Assembly (NCBI RefSeq): GCF_030586465.1
Contig: NZ_JAUQYP010000001.1
Location: forward strand, 1,605,446 to 1,669,445
DNA: 64,000 nt
Direction: 5' to 3'
DNA from: Actinotalea lenta
GTDB taxonomy: Bacteria; Actinomycetota; Actinomycetes; Actinomycetales; Cellulomonadaceae
Shown here: positions 40,591 to 50,089 of the stretch, piece by piece
How the letters are laid out: each line of letters opens with the position of its first letter
Position numbering within the stretch: position 1 is the first letter of the stretch
Translations under genes and position numbers: made by a program
Notes under the pieces: generated by a model
Database searches by the model: none
Told to the model about the DNA's origin: nothing
What the model saw: only the letters and a program-made list of their open reading frames with translations

Positions 40591-41504
40591 AGGTCGAGCC
40601 TCAGCGCGCTGAGGCTGGGGAAGACGGCGAACACGACGGTCACCGGCAGGATCAGAAACACCACCGGGACCATCATGGCGACCTCCTTGCGGCCGCCCAG
40701 CTCCATGAGCTCGCGCCGGGACGACTCCCGGACGTCAGCGGCCTGGGAGCGCAGCACGTCCGCCAACGGGGTGCCGCGCTCGACGGCGATCGTGAGCGCT
40801 TCGGTGAATCGGGACAGGGCGGCAACCCCCACCCGGTCGGCCATCCGCTCCAGGGCCACGACCAGCGGCGCGCCGGCGCGGGTGTCCGCGACTACGCGGC
40901 GAAGCTCGTCGGCGAGCTCCCCGTTCCCGACGGCCGTGACCCGCTCGACAGCACCGCTCGGGCCTTCACCGGCGGTCACGGCCAGAGCGAGCAGCTCGGC
41001 GAGGGTGGGCAGCTCCAGCAGGATCCGTTCCCCGCGCCGCCGCGCCTGCCGGGTGAGGGCCACGTCACGCAGCACAAGGCCGGTGAGTGCGCCCACGGCG
41101 ACGAGCAGGCCGCCCGTCACGGGTCCGACGCCGCGACTCGCGGCCAGCGTCATGACAGCGGCGAGGGCCGCTCCGGTCCCCACCGCGGCAGCGACGACCT
41201 GCTCGGCGCGGTACTGCTCGACGCTCTGGCCGCGGCCGGATCGGGCGAGTCGGGCGGCGACGTCGGCGCGTGGCGACCCGAACCGCTCGACGACCCGCAC
41301 CGCGTCGGACATCACCGGTGCGAGCAGCCGCTCCAGGGTCCCGAAGGGGGTGCGGGGGACCGGGGCGCTACGTGCAGGGAGGGGCGCGCGGAGATACGGG
41401 GCGAGGCGGTCGTCGAGGCTTGGGCGCCGCGCCGAGACCCAGGCCACGATCAGCCAGCACCCGACGGCGAGGCCCAGGCCGGCGACAGCCCCGGTCGCGG
41501 TCAT
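40587..41504 (-). CDS. tadC: Tad/type II secretion system F protein (TadC-like)
   Basis: 305 aa from ATG 41504 (ATGA overlap with tadB). Helix at the N-terminus, two helices at ~105-155, the T2SSF cytosolic helices (ELPTLAELLALAVTAGEGPS, GVAALSRFTEALTIAVERGT, PLADVLRSQAADVRE), and a last helix VPVVFLILPVTVVFAVFPSL. One of the two platform proteins turning with the TadA motor in the inner membrane. Confidence 0.88.
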   Translation of the reverse strand: MTATGAVAGLGLAVGCWLIVAWVSARRPSLDDRLAPYLRAPLPARSAPVPRTPFGTLERLLAPVMSDAVRVVERFGSPRADVAARLARSGRGQSVEQYRAEQVVAAAVGTGAALAAVMTLAASRGVGPVTGGLLVAVGALTGLVLRDVALTRQARRRGERILLELPTLAELLALAVTAGEGPSGAVERVTAVGNGELADELRRVVADTRAGAPLVVALERMADRVGVAALSRFTEALTIAVERGTPLADVLRSQAADVRESSRRELMELGGRKEVAMMVPVVFLILPVTVVFAVFPSLSALRLDL

Positions 41505-42358
41505 CGCAGCACCCGCGCGTCCTCGGGCAGGCGACCGATCCGCAGCATCAGGTGGTAGGCGACCACCGAGCTCGCGCCGCCCGCCGCGAGGACCAGAGCG
41601 CCGGTCGGGGTGTCGTAGGCCCGCGTCGCCTCCGGTCGCGTGGCCAGCAGCGCGAGCACGACCCAGGGTGCAGCGACGGCCAGCCGTGCCGCGTTGACGC
41701 TCCAGCTCTGGCGTGCCTCGAGCTCGCCGCGCGTCCGCTCGTCGGCGCGCAGGAAGCCCGCGAGCGTGCGCAGCTGGCGGCCCAGGTCGGTGCCGCCGAC
41801 GTCGCGGGTCAGGCGCAGTGCCTCGACGATCCGGTCGGCGACGGGGTCCGCGAGGCGGCCCTTGAGGGCATCGAGGCACTCGGCGAACCGCCCCGTGACG
41901 CGGTAGTCCTCCGCGAACGCGGCGAACGGTGCGCGCAGCTCCTCGGGGCCGCGGTCCCCGAGCTGGCCCAGGGCCTCGGGCAGAGAGAGCCCGGCGCGGA
42001 TCGCCGAGGCGAGGTGGTCCACGACGTCGGGCCACAGTCCGCGCATCGCCGCTCGACGCCGTCGGGCCCGGGTGCGCACCAGTGCCATCGGTGCGTACCC
42101 GGCCATGAGGGCGAAGCAGGCGGCGATCGCCGGGGCCCGCGTCAGGCCCGCGACGACCAGGCCGACGAGGGCGGCCGCACCCGCGCTCGTGCCGAGCAGC
42201 GCGGCGGGCCGCACCGCAGGAGCGCCGGCCTGCACCAGCAGGTCTGCGAGGGACTGCTGCCAGCGCGGAGTGTGGCGGGCGGCCGCGGGGTCGGACGTGA
42301 CGGCCCACATCACGAGCACGAGCCCGGCACCCAGCAGCAGGCCGGCGACAACTCCCAC
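41501..42358 (-). CDS. tadB: Tad/type II secretion system F protein (TadB-like)
   Basis: 285 aa from GTG 42358. Helix at ~5-22, two more at ~55-95, the T2SSF domain (LWPDVVDHLASAIRAGLSLP, EALGQLGDR, then DPVADRIVEALRLTRDVGGT), and helices at ~225-270. The partner of TadC in the pilus assembly platform. One base after tadA. Confidence 0.87.
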   Translation of the reverse strand: MGVVAGLLLGAGLVLVMWAVTSDPAAARHTPRWQQSLADLLVQAGAPAVRPAALLGTSAGAAALVGLVVAGLTRAPAIAACFALMAGYAPMALVRTRARRRRAAMRGLWPDVVDHLASAIRAGLSLPEALGQLGDRGPEELRAPFAAFAEDYRVTGRFAECLDALKGRLADPVADRIVEALRLTRDVGGTDLGRQLRTLAGFLRADERTRGELEARQSWSVNAARLAVAAPWVVLALLATRPEATRAYDTPTGALVLAAGGASSVVAYHLMLRIGRLPEDARVLR

Positions 42359-42359
42359 G

Positions 42360-43589
42360 TCAGAGCCCCTCCTCGGTGAGCAGCGCCGCGCAGTCCAGCC
42401 CCAGCCGCGTGAACCGCTCCGGGTGCGGCGGGAATCCTCCGGCGCGTACCAGCCGGTCGTCGCGCCGGTGGAAGAGGTCCGTGCACTCGACCACGCCGTT
42501 CTCGACCCGACCGGGCACCGCGACGATCTCCGCCGTCCGGCGTCGTCCCCGTCCGTCGACCTCCAGGTGCACCACCAGGTCGACGGCGGCGGCCACCGTC
42601 GGGACCACGAAGCCAGCCGTGACGTTCTCGCCCGCGAGCAGCGGCAGGGTGCACACCTTGGTCAACGCCTCACGGGCCGAGTTCGCGTGCACCGTGCACA
42701 TGCCTGGCACGCCCGCGTTGAGCGCGATGAGCATGTCGAGGCTCTCGGCCTCGCGCACCTCACCGACGATGATGCGGCTGGGCCGCATGCGCAGCGCTTC
42801 CTTGACCAGCCGTCGCAGCGTGACCTCGCCGGTGCCCTCCAGGCTGGGTTGCCGGGTCTGCAGGGCGACCGTGTCCCGATGGTCGAGGCGCAGCTCGAAG
42901 ACCTCCTCGCAGGAGATCACCCGCTCGCGGGGCGGGATCGCCCCACCCAACGCGTTCAGCAGCGTGGTCTTGCCGGCCTGGGTCGCCCCCGACACCAGGA
43001 TGTTGAGGCCGGCCGCCACAGAGGCCGCGAGGAAGCGCGCTGCGGTCGGTGTCATCGAGCCGAGGGCGACCAGGTCGTCCAGGTGGGAGGCGCGGACCAG
43101 GTACTTGCGGATGTTGACCGCCCAGTGCTCGCGCGTGATGTCCGGGATGGCCACGTGCAGGCGCTCGCCGCCGGGCAGGGCCGCGTCCACGAAAGGGCTG
43201 GACAGGTCCAGGCGCCGCCCGGAGATCTTGAGCATGCGTTCGACCAGGTCGCGCACCTGTCCGGGTTCGAGGATGGTGCTGGTCAGCTCGGAGCTTCCGC
43301 CGCGGGCGACGAACACCTGGTCGGGCGCGTTGATCCAGATCTCCTCGACCGTGGGGTCGTCGAGGTAGGGCTGCAACGGTCCGAAGCCGCCGACGGCGTC
43401 CTCGAGGGCCTTGCCGGTGGCGAGCCGGTCGGCGAGCGGGGGGACGTGCCCCCGCAAGGCGCGGTCGTCGTAGTCCGTGAGGGCTTCGTGGACCAGCTCC
43501 CGCAGCCGGGCGCGGTCGCGGACGGGGTCCACTCCGCGGGCGCGGACGAGCTCACGCACCTCGTGCTCGAGCTCGGCGGCCGTGTCCAT
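42360..43589 (-). CDS. tadA: Tad pilus assembly ATPase TadA (CpaF-like)
   Basis: 409 aa. ATG 43589 has AGGGGGA five bases upstream. N-terminal helical domain (~1-100) with GFGPLQPYLDDPTVEEIWIN, then Walker A SGATQAGKTTLLNAL, Asp box, Walker B-like MRPSRIIVGEVREAE and His box VPGMCTVHANSARE. A hexameric secretion ATPase driving pilus extension. Start of an operon of six or more genes. No TadZ/Ssd or prepilin peptidase gene is next to it. Confidence 0.93.
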   Translation of the reverse strand: MDTAAELEHEVRELVRARGVDPVRDRARLRELVHEALTDYDDRALRGHVPPLADRLATGKALEDAVGGFGPLQPYLDDPTVEEIWINAPDQVFVARGGSSELTSTILEPGQVRDLVERMLKISGRRLDLSSPFVDAALPGGERLHVAIPDITREHWAVNIRKYLVRASHLDDLVALGSMTPTAARFLAASVAAGLNILVSGATQAGKTTLLNALGGAIPPRERVISCEEVFELRLDHRDTVALQTRQPSLEGTGEVTLRRLVKEALRMRPSRIIVGEVREAESLDMLIALNAGVPGMCTVHANSAREALTKVCTLPLLAGENVTAGFVVPTVAAAVDLVVHLEVDGRGRRRTAEIVAVPGRVENGVVECTDLFHRRDDRLVRAGGFPPHPERFTRLGLDCAALLTEEGL

Positions 43590-43677
43590 GGCGTTCCCCC
43601 TGCGCATGCGTCGGGGGCGGACCGGCCCCCGTGATCACGTCCCGCTGAGCATAGGGTCCGGAAGGTCCCGGTCTGTC

Positions 43678-43693
43678 GGGTTGTGGACAACCC
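43678..43693. promoter_or_regulatory. Dyad containing a DnaA-box-like sequence
   Basis: GGGTTGT-GG-ACAACCC, perfect 7-bp arms. The minus strand reads TTGTCCACA, the high-GC DnaA box. 89 bases upstream of tadA. A single box is not an origin; it may be a regulator site by chance similar to it. Confidence 0.4.
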
Positions 43694-43825
43694 CTTCGGG
43701 TGGCCGAGCGGGCAACGGCGGCCGGGCGGCGCCGCCCGGCCGCGGTCCGGGTCCTTGGTCCCGGGATCGGGTGCTGTCCACGCGGGGGTGTGCGCAGCGC
43801 TACCTGCCCGCCGGGCGAGACGCGC

Positions 43826-44278
43826 TCATCCGCGCTGCTCGCCGGTCAGCAGCGCCCGCAGCCCGGCCACCGCGCCGGCCATCATCCTGTCGTGGTTCCA
43901 GCGCATCAGCGGCCGCAGCACCCGGCAGGCCACGGCGAGCGCACCGGTGGCCACGACGTGCTGCTCGTAGCGCAGCAGCGTGCCTGCGGGGTCCTCGGCG
44001 AGCTCCCAGCGCGCGACACCTTCCAGGTCGCCGTCCAGCTCGACGGCCAGGACCGGCAGGTCGCGGCACGTGGCGTGCAGCACCAGGTCCAGGGTGTGCG
44101 GGAGGACCGAGCGGGCGATCACCCGTGCGTCATCCGGGCCGAGCGACGCCACAGCGAGGACCTGCGGCCACCACGTCATCCAGTGCTCGAGGTCCACGAC
44201 GACGTCTCGGATGCGGTCCGGTGGGGCCGGCAGGGTCCACGAGTCGGCGAAGGACAGCTCCGCCCGTGGCCCGCGCAT
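43826..44278 (-). CDS. SRPBCC-family protein (START-like lipid-binding fold)
   Basis: 150 aa from ATG 44278; an open frame extends upstream but is unlike protein. AELSFADSWTLPAPPDRIRD, VVVDLEHWMTWWPQVLAV and LRYEQHVVATG fit the polyketide-cyclase/START fold, a pocket for hydrophobic molecules. The end WNHDRMMAGAVAGLRALL is the long C-terminal helix. Function unknown. The tad genes begin 236 bases downstream of its stop, on the same strand. Confidence 0.75.
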   Translation of the reverse strand: MRGPRAELSFADSWTLPAPPDRIRDVVVDLEHWMTWWPQVLAVASLGPDDARVIARSVLPHTLDLVLHATCRDLPVLAVELDGDLEGVARWELAEDPAGTLLRYEQHVVATGALAVACRVLRPLMRWNHDRMMAGAVAGLRALLTGEQRG

Positions 44279-44436
44279 GAGCCCATGGTGGGCGTGCCGC
44301 CTCGGGGGCGCACGGTCAGGGCGCACGGACGTGGACCCGCGGGGCGCAGCGTGATGCGTGCACTGCCGGTCCGACGTCGTCGATTCCACCCTCAGGGTCC
44401 CGCCCTCGGGACCGTGGGTGCTGGCACGCTGGGACC

Positions 44437-44898
44437 GTGACCTCACCACCGCCGCCGAACGACGGCTTCAACCCACCACCGGGCGGTGGCAGCCCGCCCG
44501 GCGGCCACGCACCCGGCCCGGGGTACCCGCAGGGCGCCGGCTACCCACCGCCGGGGGGACCGTACGGGCCACCGCCGGGATGGGGCGGGTACCCGCCGGA
44601 CCCTTCGGCGCCCTACGGTCGCGACCCGATGACCGGTCAGCCGCTGTCGGACAAGTCGAAGATCGTCGCCGGGCTGCTGCAGATCTTCCTGGGTGTCTTC
44701 GGCGTGGGCCGGTTCTACACCGGGCACACCAACCTGGCGATCATCCAGCTCTCGCTGACGCTCGTGGGGTTCGTGACCTCGTTCATCGTGATCGGCGTCT
44801 TCGTCCTCATCGGCGTGCAGATCTGGGTGCTGGTCGACGGGATCATGCTGCTCTCCGGTCGCGAGACCGACGCCCGCGGGCTGCTCCTTCGATCCTGA
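44437..44898 (+). CDS. TM2-domain membrane protein with proline-rich N-terminus
   Basis: 153 aa. GTG 44437 lies six bases after CACGCT. The first ~75 residues are Pro/Gly/Tyr-rich; then comes the TM2 unit, two helices with the GVFGVGRFYTGHT linker, and a hydrophobic stretch LVGFVTSFIVIGVFVLIGV. TM2 proteins are small membrane proteins of unknown role. Convergent with the DUF4349 gene, 15 bases apart. Confidence 0.82.
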   Translation: MTSPPPPNDGFNPPPGGGSPPGGHAPGPGYPQGAGYPPPGGPYGPPPGWGGYPPDPSAPYGRDPMTGQPLSDKSKIVAGLLQIFLGVFGVGRFYTGHTNLAIIQLSLTLVGFVTSFIVIGVFVLIGVQIWVLVDGIMLLSGRETDARGLLLRS

Positions 44899-44913
44899 CG
44901 TGACGTCCCGTCG

Positions 44914-45935
44914 TCAGCGCTCCGGTAGCGGCCCGGACGATCCGTCGTCCGGGCCGGGTGCGCCGGGCGCCGGGCGGGCGCCGAGGTCGGGGTGCGGACC
45001 CGTCGGCGCGGCGACGGCCCGCTGCGCCGCCCGCGCGGCCCTGCGTCGCCGCGCGCGTCGGACCGCGGGCCACAGCGCCAGGATCAGCACGCCGAGGACG
45101 GCCAGCCACGGCAGCAGCACGCCGGTCACGCTGAGCGCCCCGGTGCCGAAGGCCACCAGCGCCTTCCACCCTGCGGCGAGACCGCTCAGGAACCCGCTCG
45201 GAGGTTCGTCGGGCACCGCCGCGTCGGTGTAGAGGTTCACGGTCAGCGTCGACATCGCGACCTGGTCCGCCAGCGCCGACCGCTGCGACTGGAGCTGCTC
45301 GAGCTGGGTCTGCCGGTCGGTGAGCACCTGCTCGGCCTCGACGATGTCGGACAGCGTGGCGGAGCGCTCGAGCAGGCCCTGCAGGCGTGCGATCGAGATC
45401 TTCGTCGCCGCGATGCGCGCGTCCAGGTCTCGCGCCTGCGCAGTCACCTCGACGCTCTCGAGCCGGCTCTCCTCGACCGTCCCGAGCGTGCTCAGGTCGT
45501 CGAGCACCTCGCTGAGGCGGGTCGCGGGCACCCGGACGGTGATCTGCGCGTAGGGCTTGCGGCCCTCGCCGGCCGACTGCTGGTCGCGCGCGGACACGTA
45601 CCCCCGCGCCTCTCCACGGCCGTGACCACGCGGGACGCCTTCTCGATCGGGTCGTCGACGACGACGGTGACGAAGCCCGTCACGATCATCTGCCGATCTC
45701 CGGCGGGAGCCTGGGCGGGCTGTCCGGCGCTCGTGTCCGCGGTACCTGCGGGTTTCGCGGGCGCCGCGCCGCCGTCCGCACGCGAGCCGCTCTCCCCGGC
45801 GACGCTCGCCGAGTCGGCCGATGCGCCACTGCTCGCGGTGCAGCCGGCCAGCAGCCCGGCCACCACGGCAGCGACGACCGCGGGCGCGGTCGCACGCCGT
45901 CGCATCCGACGGCGCGGTGCTGCTGAGGTCTGCAT
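44914..45935 (-). pseudogene. DUF4349 lipoprotein, split by a one-base frameshift
   Basis: Reading from ATG 45935 the first ~112 codons give a lipobox GLLAGC (C32), a Ser/Ala/Gly linker, then RQMIVTGFVTVVVDDPIEKASRV and ERRGG, the start of a DUF4349 domain. The domain then goes on in another frame as YVSARDQQSAGEGRKPYAQI, ITVRVPATRLSEVLDDLSTL, coiled coil, and a C-terminal membrane helix. One G missing from the run at 45605-45601 accounts for the shift. The two parts are about 341 codons together, normal for the family. It could be a true mutation, a phase-variable tract, or a sequencing error. Confidence 0.75.
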
Positions 45936-46131
45936 GGCATCGACGCTAGGCACCGTCGTGGCGCCGCGTGGGCGGTCGGCGCAACCGTGATCGACTCGAC
46001 CGCCAACCGTGTCCCAAGGGCAACGACGCCGGGTGCAAGACAGGGCCGCGCGGCGACAGCCGGTGCTCCGGTCGGGTGATGCCGGACAGGGCGGGCGGGT
46101 GGCGCCCAGGCTCCCGTGTGACCATTCCGCC

Positions 46132-47055
46132 GTGACCACCTCACGAGCCGGGACCTCCGCCGACGCCGTGACGAGGCTGCGCGTCTCGGCGGCCGGTGCT
46201 GTGCTGCGCAAGGTCGCCGGGCCGGACCCGACGGCAGCCCGCGCCGCCGTGCACCAGGCCCCCGGGCCCCGATGGTTCCCGCCGGACTCGGCGATCGCGC
46301 GCGTGCACGGCGACGCATCGATGTTCGTGGGCGGCATCCGCGCGCTGCTGCTGCAGTCGCTGCACCCTCGTGCGATGGCGGCCGTCGCCGCGCACTCCGG
46401 ATACCGCGGAGATCCCTGGGGCAGGCTGCAACGCACCGCGACGTACCTCGCCCAGACCACGTTCGGGCCCGTCGAGCAGGCCGAGCAGGCGGTGGCCGTG
46501 GTCAGGTCCGTGCATCGGCGCGTCGTGGGCGTCAGCGAGGAGGGCGAGCCCTACGCGGCATCGGACCCCGACCTGCTCGCCTGGGTGCACCTGGCCGAGG
46601 TGGACTCGTTCCTGCTGGCGCACCAGCGCTACGGGCGTCGACCGCTGGACGACGCCGGGTGCGACGCCTACGTCGCCCAGACCGCCCAGGTCGGCGAGCG
46701 GCTCGGCGCGCAGGACCTGCCCCGGACGGTCGTGGAGCTGCACACCGCCCTGGGGGCGTACCGGCCGCAGCTGCGCGGGACCCGTCCTGCGCGCGAGGCG
46801 GCGGAGTTCCTGCACCACGAGACCCCGCTGCCCGCTGTCGCCCGGCCCTTCTTCGAGGCGCTGTGGGGAGCGGCCGTCGCGTTGCTCCCGGTGTGGGCGC
46901 GGCCCGAGCTCGGCCTGCCGGTGCTCAGGCGGCCCGAGGGCGTCGCCGCGCGTGCGGGCGGTCTGGCGATGACCCACGCGATCCGCTGGGCCCTGGACGC
47001 CGCGGACCCCGGCGGCCCTCCCGGCGAGGAGCACCGGGGTGGTCCGACCGCCTGA
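46132..47055 (+). CDS. MpaB-family oxygenase-like protein (DUF2236)
   Basis: 307 aa. Family pattern present: ALLLQSLHPRAMAAVAAHSG (His), DPWGRLQRTATYLAQTTFG, and LAWVHLAEVDSFLLAHQRYG with conserved His/Arg; the C-terminus matches LAMTHAIRWAL. Members are rubber-oxygenase-like heme proteins of unknown role. GTG 46132 has a CAT-containing hexamer six bases before. Cytosolic or membrane-associated, no signal peptide. Confidence 0.8.
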   Translation: MTTSRAGTSADAVTRLRVSAAGAVLRKVAGPDPTAARAAVHQAPGPRWFPPDSAIARVHGDASMFVGGIRALLLQSLHPRAMAAVAAHSGYRGDPWGRLQRTATYLAQTTFGPVEQAEQAVAVVRSVHRRVVGVSEEGEPYAASDPDLLAWVHLAEVDSFLLAHQRYGRRPLDDAGCDAYVAQTAQVGERLGAQDLPRTVVELHTALGAYRPQLRGTRPAREAAEFLHHETPLPAVARPFFEALWGAAVALLPVWARPELGLPVLRRPEGVAARAGGLAMTHAIRWALDAADPGGPPGEEHRGGPTA

Positions 47056-47096
47056 GACCGCTGCCACGGGGAGGTCAGCCCGGGCGCCGGGGCGTC

Positions 47097-48641
47097 TCAC
47101 CACGCGACGTCGGGGGTGCGCGTCCAGGCCAGGCCGGCCGCGGTCCACCGGGGCGCGAACGCCGCGAGCCTCGCCGCGAAACCGTCCCAGCCGCGCACGG
47201 CGGGCACGGACCACGCGACCTCGGCGACCGCGGCGAGCCGCGGCAGCAGCAGTGCGGCCAGGTCCTCGCGGCTGCGCACGGTCTCCGTCCACAGGCACGC
47301 CTCGACCCCCAGCAGTGCGTCCGCCGGGAGGTCCAGCACCTCCGAGGGTTCCCACTCGTACGCGCGCCGCAGCGGGACGTGGCCCGCCCAGTCCAGGCCG
47401 AGGGGGAAGTCCGCGTCGTACTTGAGGTCCAGGTAGGTGCGCGAGGCGGGGGAGAGCACGACCCGCGCGCCGGCACGGGCCGCGGCCGCCACCTGCTGGG
47501 CACCGGTCCGCTCGTCCCAGTACTGCACGACGGCGCCGGGCGGCAGCTCCGCGTGGGCGATCTCCTGCCACCCGACGGGCACCTTGCCGGCCGCGGTCGC
47601 CGCGCGCAGGGCCAGCGCCACCAGCCTGGTGTACTCGGCGCGGTCCATCTCGAGGGCCTCGTCCCCACCCAGGTGCAGCCAGGGGCCGTCGACCAGGCCG
47701 CCGACCTCGCCCAGCACGTCGTCGAGGAACGGGGCGGTCGCGGGCAGGTCCGCGTGCAGCCGGCTGAAGCCCACGTCGATGCCCGTGTACTCCTCGGTGG
47801 GTGAGCCACCGGGGACGAGCTCTCCGTAGGCGTGCGTCGCGGCGTTGACGTGTCCCGGCGTGTCGATCTCCGGAACCAGCACGATGCCCAGGTCGGCCGC
47901 CGCCGCTTCGATCGTGTGCAGGTCGTCGGCGGTGTAGAAGCCGCCGGGGTCACCACCTACCGCGGTCGCCCCCGAGACCTCGGTCAGCCGCGGGCGTGAG
48001 GTGAGCCGGAGCCGCCAGCCCTGGTCGTCGGAGAGGTGCAGGTGCAGCCGGTTGAGCTTGAGGTCGGCCATCACCTCCAGCACGTCGAGCACCGTGGGCA
48101 CGTCCAGGAAGTGCCTGGCCACGTCCAGCATCAGGCCGCGCCACGCGAACCGGGGCGCGTCCTCGATCCGCATCCCCGGCACGTCCACCGGGCGGGGACG
48201 TCCCCGCCCGCCGGGGCGCTCGACCAGGGCGAGGAGCGTGGTGGTCGCATGTCGAAGGCCCGCCGGGCTCGCCGCGGAGAGCACGACGCCTCGCTCGTCG
48301 CACGTGAGGCTGAACGACTCGTCCAGCCGCTGCGTGGCGTCCGACGGCGCCTGCGCGGCACGGTGCCCGGAGTCCAGCACCAGCTGGATGTCGGCGGGCC
48401 GTTGGGGTCGGCGCCCCGCCCACCGGGAGTCGTCCCGGGGGCGGTGCACGCCCACCGGGCCGCCGAGCGCGCGGCCGAGTCGTTCGGCCAGCCGTCGGGC
48501 CACCGGTTCGACGGCTGGCAGGTCCGGAGCCACGACGGCGCTGCCGGCCGCCAACCGCGCACTGCCGGGTAGCTCGGCGTGGAACCGGGGGGCAGGGACG
48601 AGGGGCTGTGCCGGTGCTCCAGCGGTGCCCGCGGGGCTCAC
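47097..48641 (-). CDS. Beta-N-acetylhexosaminidase, GH20
   Basis: 514 aa. N-terminal GH20b-like domain (~20-135), then the catalytic barrel: FAWRGLMLDVARHFLDVPTV, LHLHLSDDQGWRL, VPEIDTPGHV, and LHLGGDEALEM with catalytic D327-E328 that cut with help from the substrate acetamido group. Trp residues in VGWQEI and VQYWDE line the -1 site. It removes terminal GlcNAc from chitooligosaccharides. No signal peptide, so it works on imported sugar. GTG start overlaps the nagA stop (GTGA). Confidence 0.92.
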   Translation of the reverse strand: MSPAGTAGAPAQPLVPAPRFHAELPGSARLAAGSAVVAPDLPAVEPVARRLAERLGRALGGPVGVHRPRDDSRWAGRRPQRPADIQLVLDSGHRAAQAPSDATQRLDESFSLTCDERGVVLSAASPAGLRHATTTLLALVERPGGRGRPRPVDVPGMRIEDAPRFAWRGLMLDVARHFLDVPTVLDVLEVMADLKLNRLHLHLSDDQGWRLRLTSRPRLTEVSGATAVGGDPGGFYTADDLHTIEAAAADLGIVLVPEIDTPGHVNAATHAYGELVPGGSPTEEYTGIDVGFSRLHADLPATAPFLDDVLGEVGGLVDGPWLHLGGDEALEMDRAEYTRLVALALRAATAAGKVPVGWQEIAHAELPPGAVVQYWDERTGAQQVAAAARAGARVVLSPASRTYLDLKYDADFPLGLDWAGHVPLRRAYEWEPSEVLDLPADALLGVEACLWTETVRSREDLAALLLPRLAAVAEVAWSVPAVRGWDGFAARLAAFAPRWTAAGLAWTRTPDVAW

Positions 48642-49957
48642 GAGGTGTACCCGAGCGCTGACCGGGGATGCCCCCCGGCGCGGCGGTCGGCGGGATCGAC
48701 CTGCGGGGCGGGGTCGACCTGCGGGGCGGGGTCGCCGAGCGGCCCGGGCAGGTCCCCGGAGGCGATGCGTCCGGCGCGCAGCACGGCGAGCGGCGCGAGG
48801 GCGTCGTCGACCAGCAGCAGGTCCGCGCGGGCTCCGGGCTCGAGGCGACCCACGTCGGCGCGTCCCAGCACGCCGGCGGGCACCACGGACGCCATCCGCA
48901 CGGCGGTGACCAGGTCGACCCCGGCGGCCACGGTGTGCCGCAGCACGTCGAGCAGGTGGGCCGTGCCGCCCGCGATCGCGCCGTCACTCGCGAGGCGGGC
49001 CACGCCGCCGTCCACCACGACGTCGGCGGTGCCCAGGCGGTAGGCGCCGTCGGGCATGCCGGCCGCGGCCATGGCGTCGGTGACCAGGATCACCCCGTCC
49101 GCCGCGGCGGCGACGTCGGCCACGGCGCGCACGGTCTCGGGGTCCAGGTGGACGCCGTCGCCCACCAGCTCCACCACGGCATCGCCGCGCGCGGCGGACG
49201 CGAGCAGCGCCGCCACGGGACCGGGGTCGCGGTGGTGCAGGGGTCGCATGCCGTTGAACAGGTGCGTCGCGGTGGGCCGGAGGGAGCGGGCACCGTGCCG
49301 CAGCAGGGCAGCACGCGCCTGGCCGACCGCCTCGCGGACCACGCCTGCTCCGGCGTCGGTGTGGCCGAAGGACGGCACGGCGCCCGCCGCCGCGAGTGCC
49401 TCGACCACCCCGTCGGGACCCAGCACGCCTCGGACCTCAGGCGCCACGGTCATGGTCACCAGGTGACCGCGCGCGGTGCGGGCGACCTCGCGCACCAGGG
49501 CCACCGAGCCGTCGGTCATGAGGTCAGGATCCTGGGCGCCCTTGCGCGCGGGGGACAGGAAGGGGCCTTCCAGGTGGATACCGGCGAGATCCCCGTCGTC
49601 GCACACGTCGGCGAGCAGTGCGGTCCGCGCCAGCAGGGTCGCGGGTGCCGCTGTGACGAGCGAGGCCACGAGCGTGGTCGTGCCGTGCGAGAGGTGCTCG
49701 CGCACGGCCACGCGCGCCTCGTCGGCGGTGGACACGTCCGGGAACCCGGCGCCGCCGCCCCCGTGGCAGTGCACGTCGACCAGGCCGGGCAGGATCGTCG
49801 CAGTGCTCGGTCCGGGCGGTACGACCGGAGACTGCGCCGGCGGACCGACGTAGGTCAGCACGCCCTCCTGGGCCACGACGACGCCGTCTGCGATCACCCG
49901 ATCGGGGGTGACCACGCGTCCGCGCAGCACCAGGTGAACGGGGGGACGTGCTGTCAT
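48638..49957 (-). CDS. nagA: N-acetylglucosamine-6-phosphate deacetylase
   Basis: 439 aa from ATG 49957 with AGGAGG four bases upstream. Metal and active-site residues all present: VDVHCHGGGG, IHLEGPFLSP, PSFGHTDAG, THLFNGMRPL and the catalytic Asp in ILVTDAMAAAG. It removes the acetyl group from GlcNAc-6-P, giving glucosamine-6-P for NagB. The C-terminal tail has a short repeat (DPAPQVDPAPQVDP) beyond the normal end. Divergent from the ROK regulator. Confidence 0.95.
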   Translation of the reverse strand: MTARPPVHLVLRGRVVTPDRVIADGVVVAQEGVLTYVGPPAQSPVVPPGPSTATILPGLVDVHCHGGGGAGFPDVSTADEARVAVREHLSHGTTTLVASLVTAAPATLLARTALLADVCDDGDLAGIHLEGPFLSPARKGAQDPDLMTDGSVALVREVARTARGHLVTMTVAPEVRGVLGPDGVVEALAAAGAVPSFGHTDAGAGVVREAVGQARAALLRHGARSLRPTATHLFNGMRPLHHRDPGPVAALLASAARGDAVVELVGDGVHLDPETVRAVADVAAAADGVILVTDAMAAAGMPDGAYRLGTADVVVDGGVARLASDGAIAGGTAHLLDVLRHTVAAGVDLVTAVRMASVVPAGVLGRADVGRLEPGARADLLLVDDALAPLAVLRAGRIASGDLPGPLGDPAPQVDPAPQVDPADRRAGGHPRSALGYTS

Positions 49958-50089
49958 CGAACCTCCTCGTCGCCGCGGCACCCCCTGCGCTTGCGGACCT
50001 CCGGTGGTCCGTGCGGGCTCCACCCTGCCTCACGGCGGTCGCCGGTGAGGCGACGACACGGCCATCAGGTCACGAATTGATCAACACGA

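Noticed and set aside
37310-43663. Shared 11-mer AGGGTCCGGAA upstream of the secreted protein (37310-37320) and of tadA (43653-43663)
   Set aside because: Opposite orientation relative to the genes, and one 11-mer match in two GC-rich gaps is not enough to claim co-regulation.
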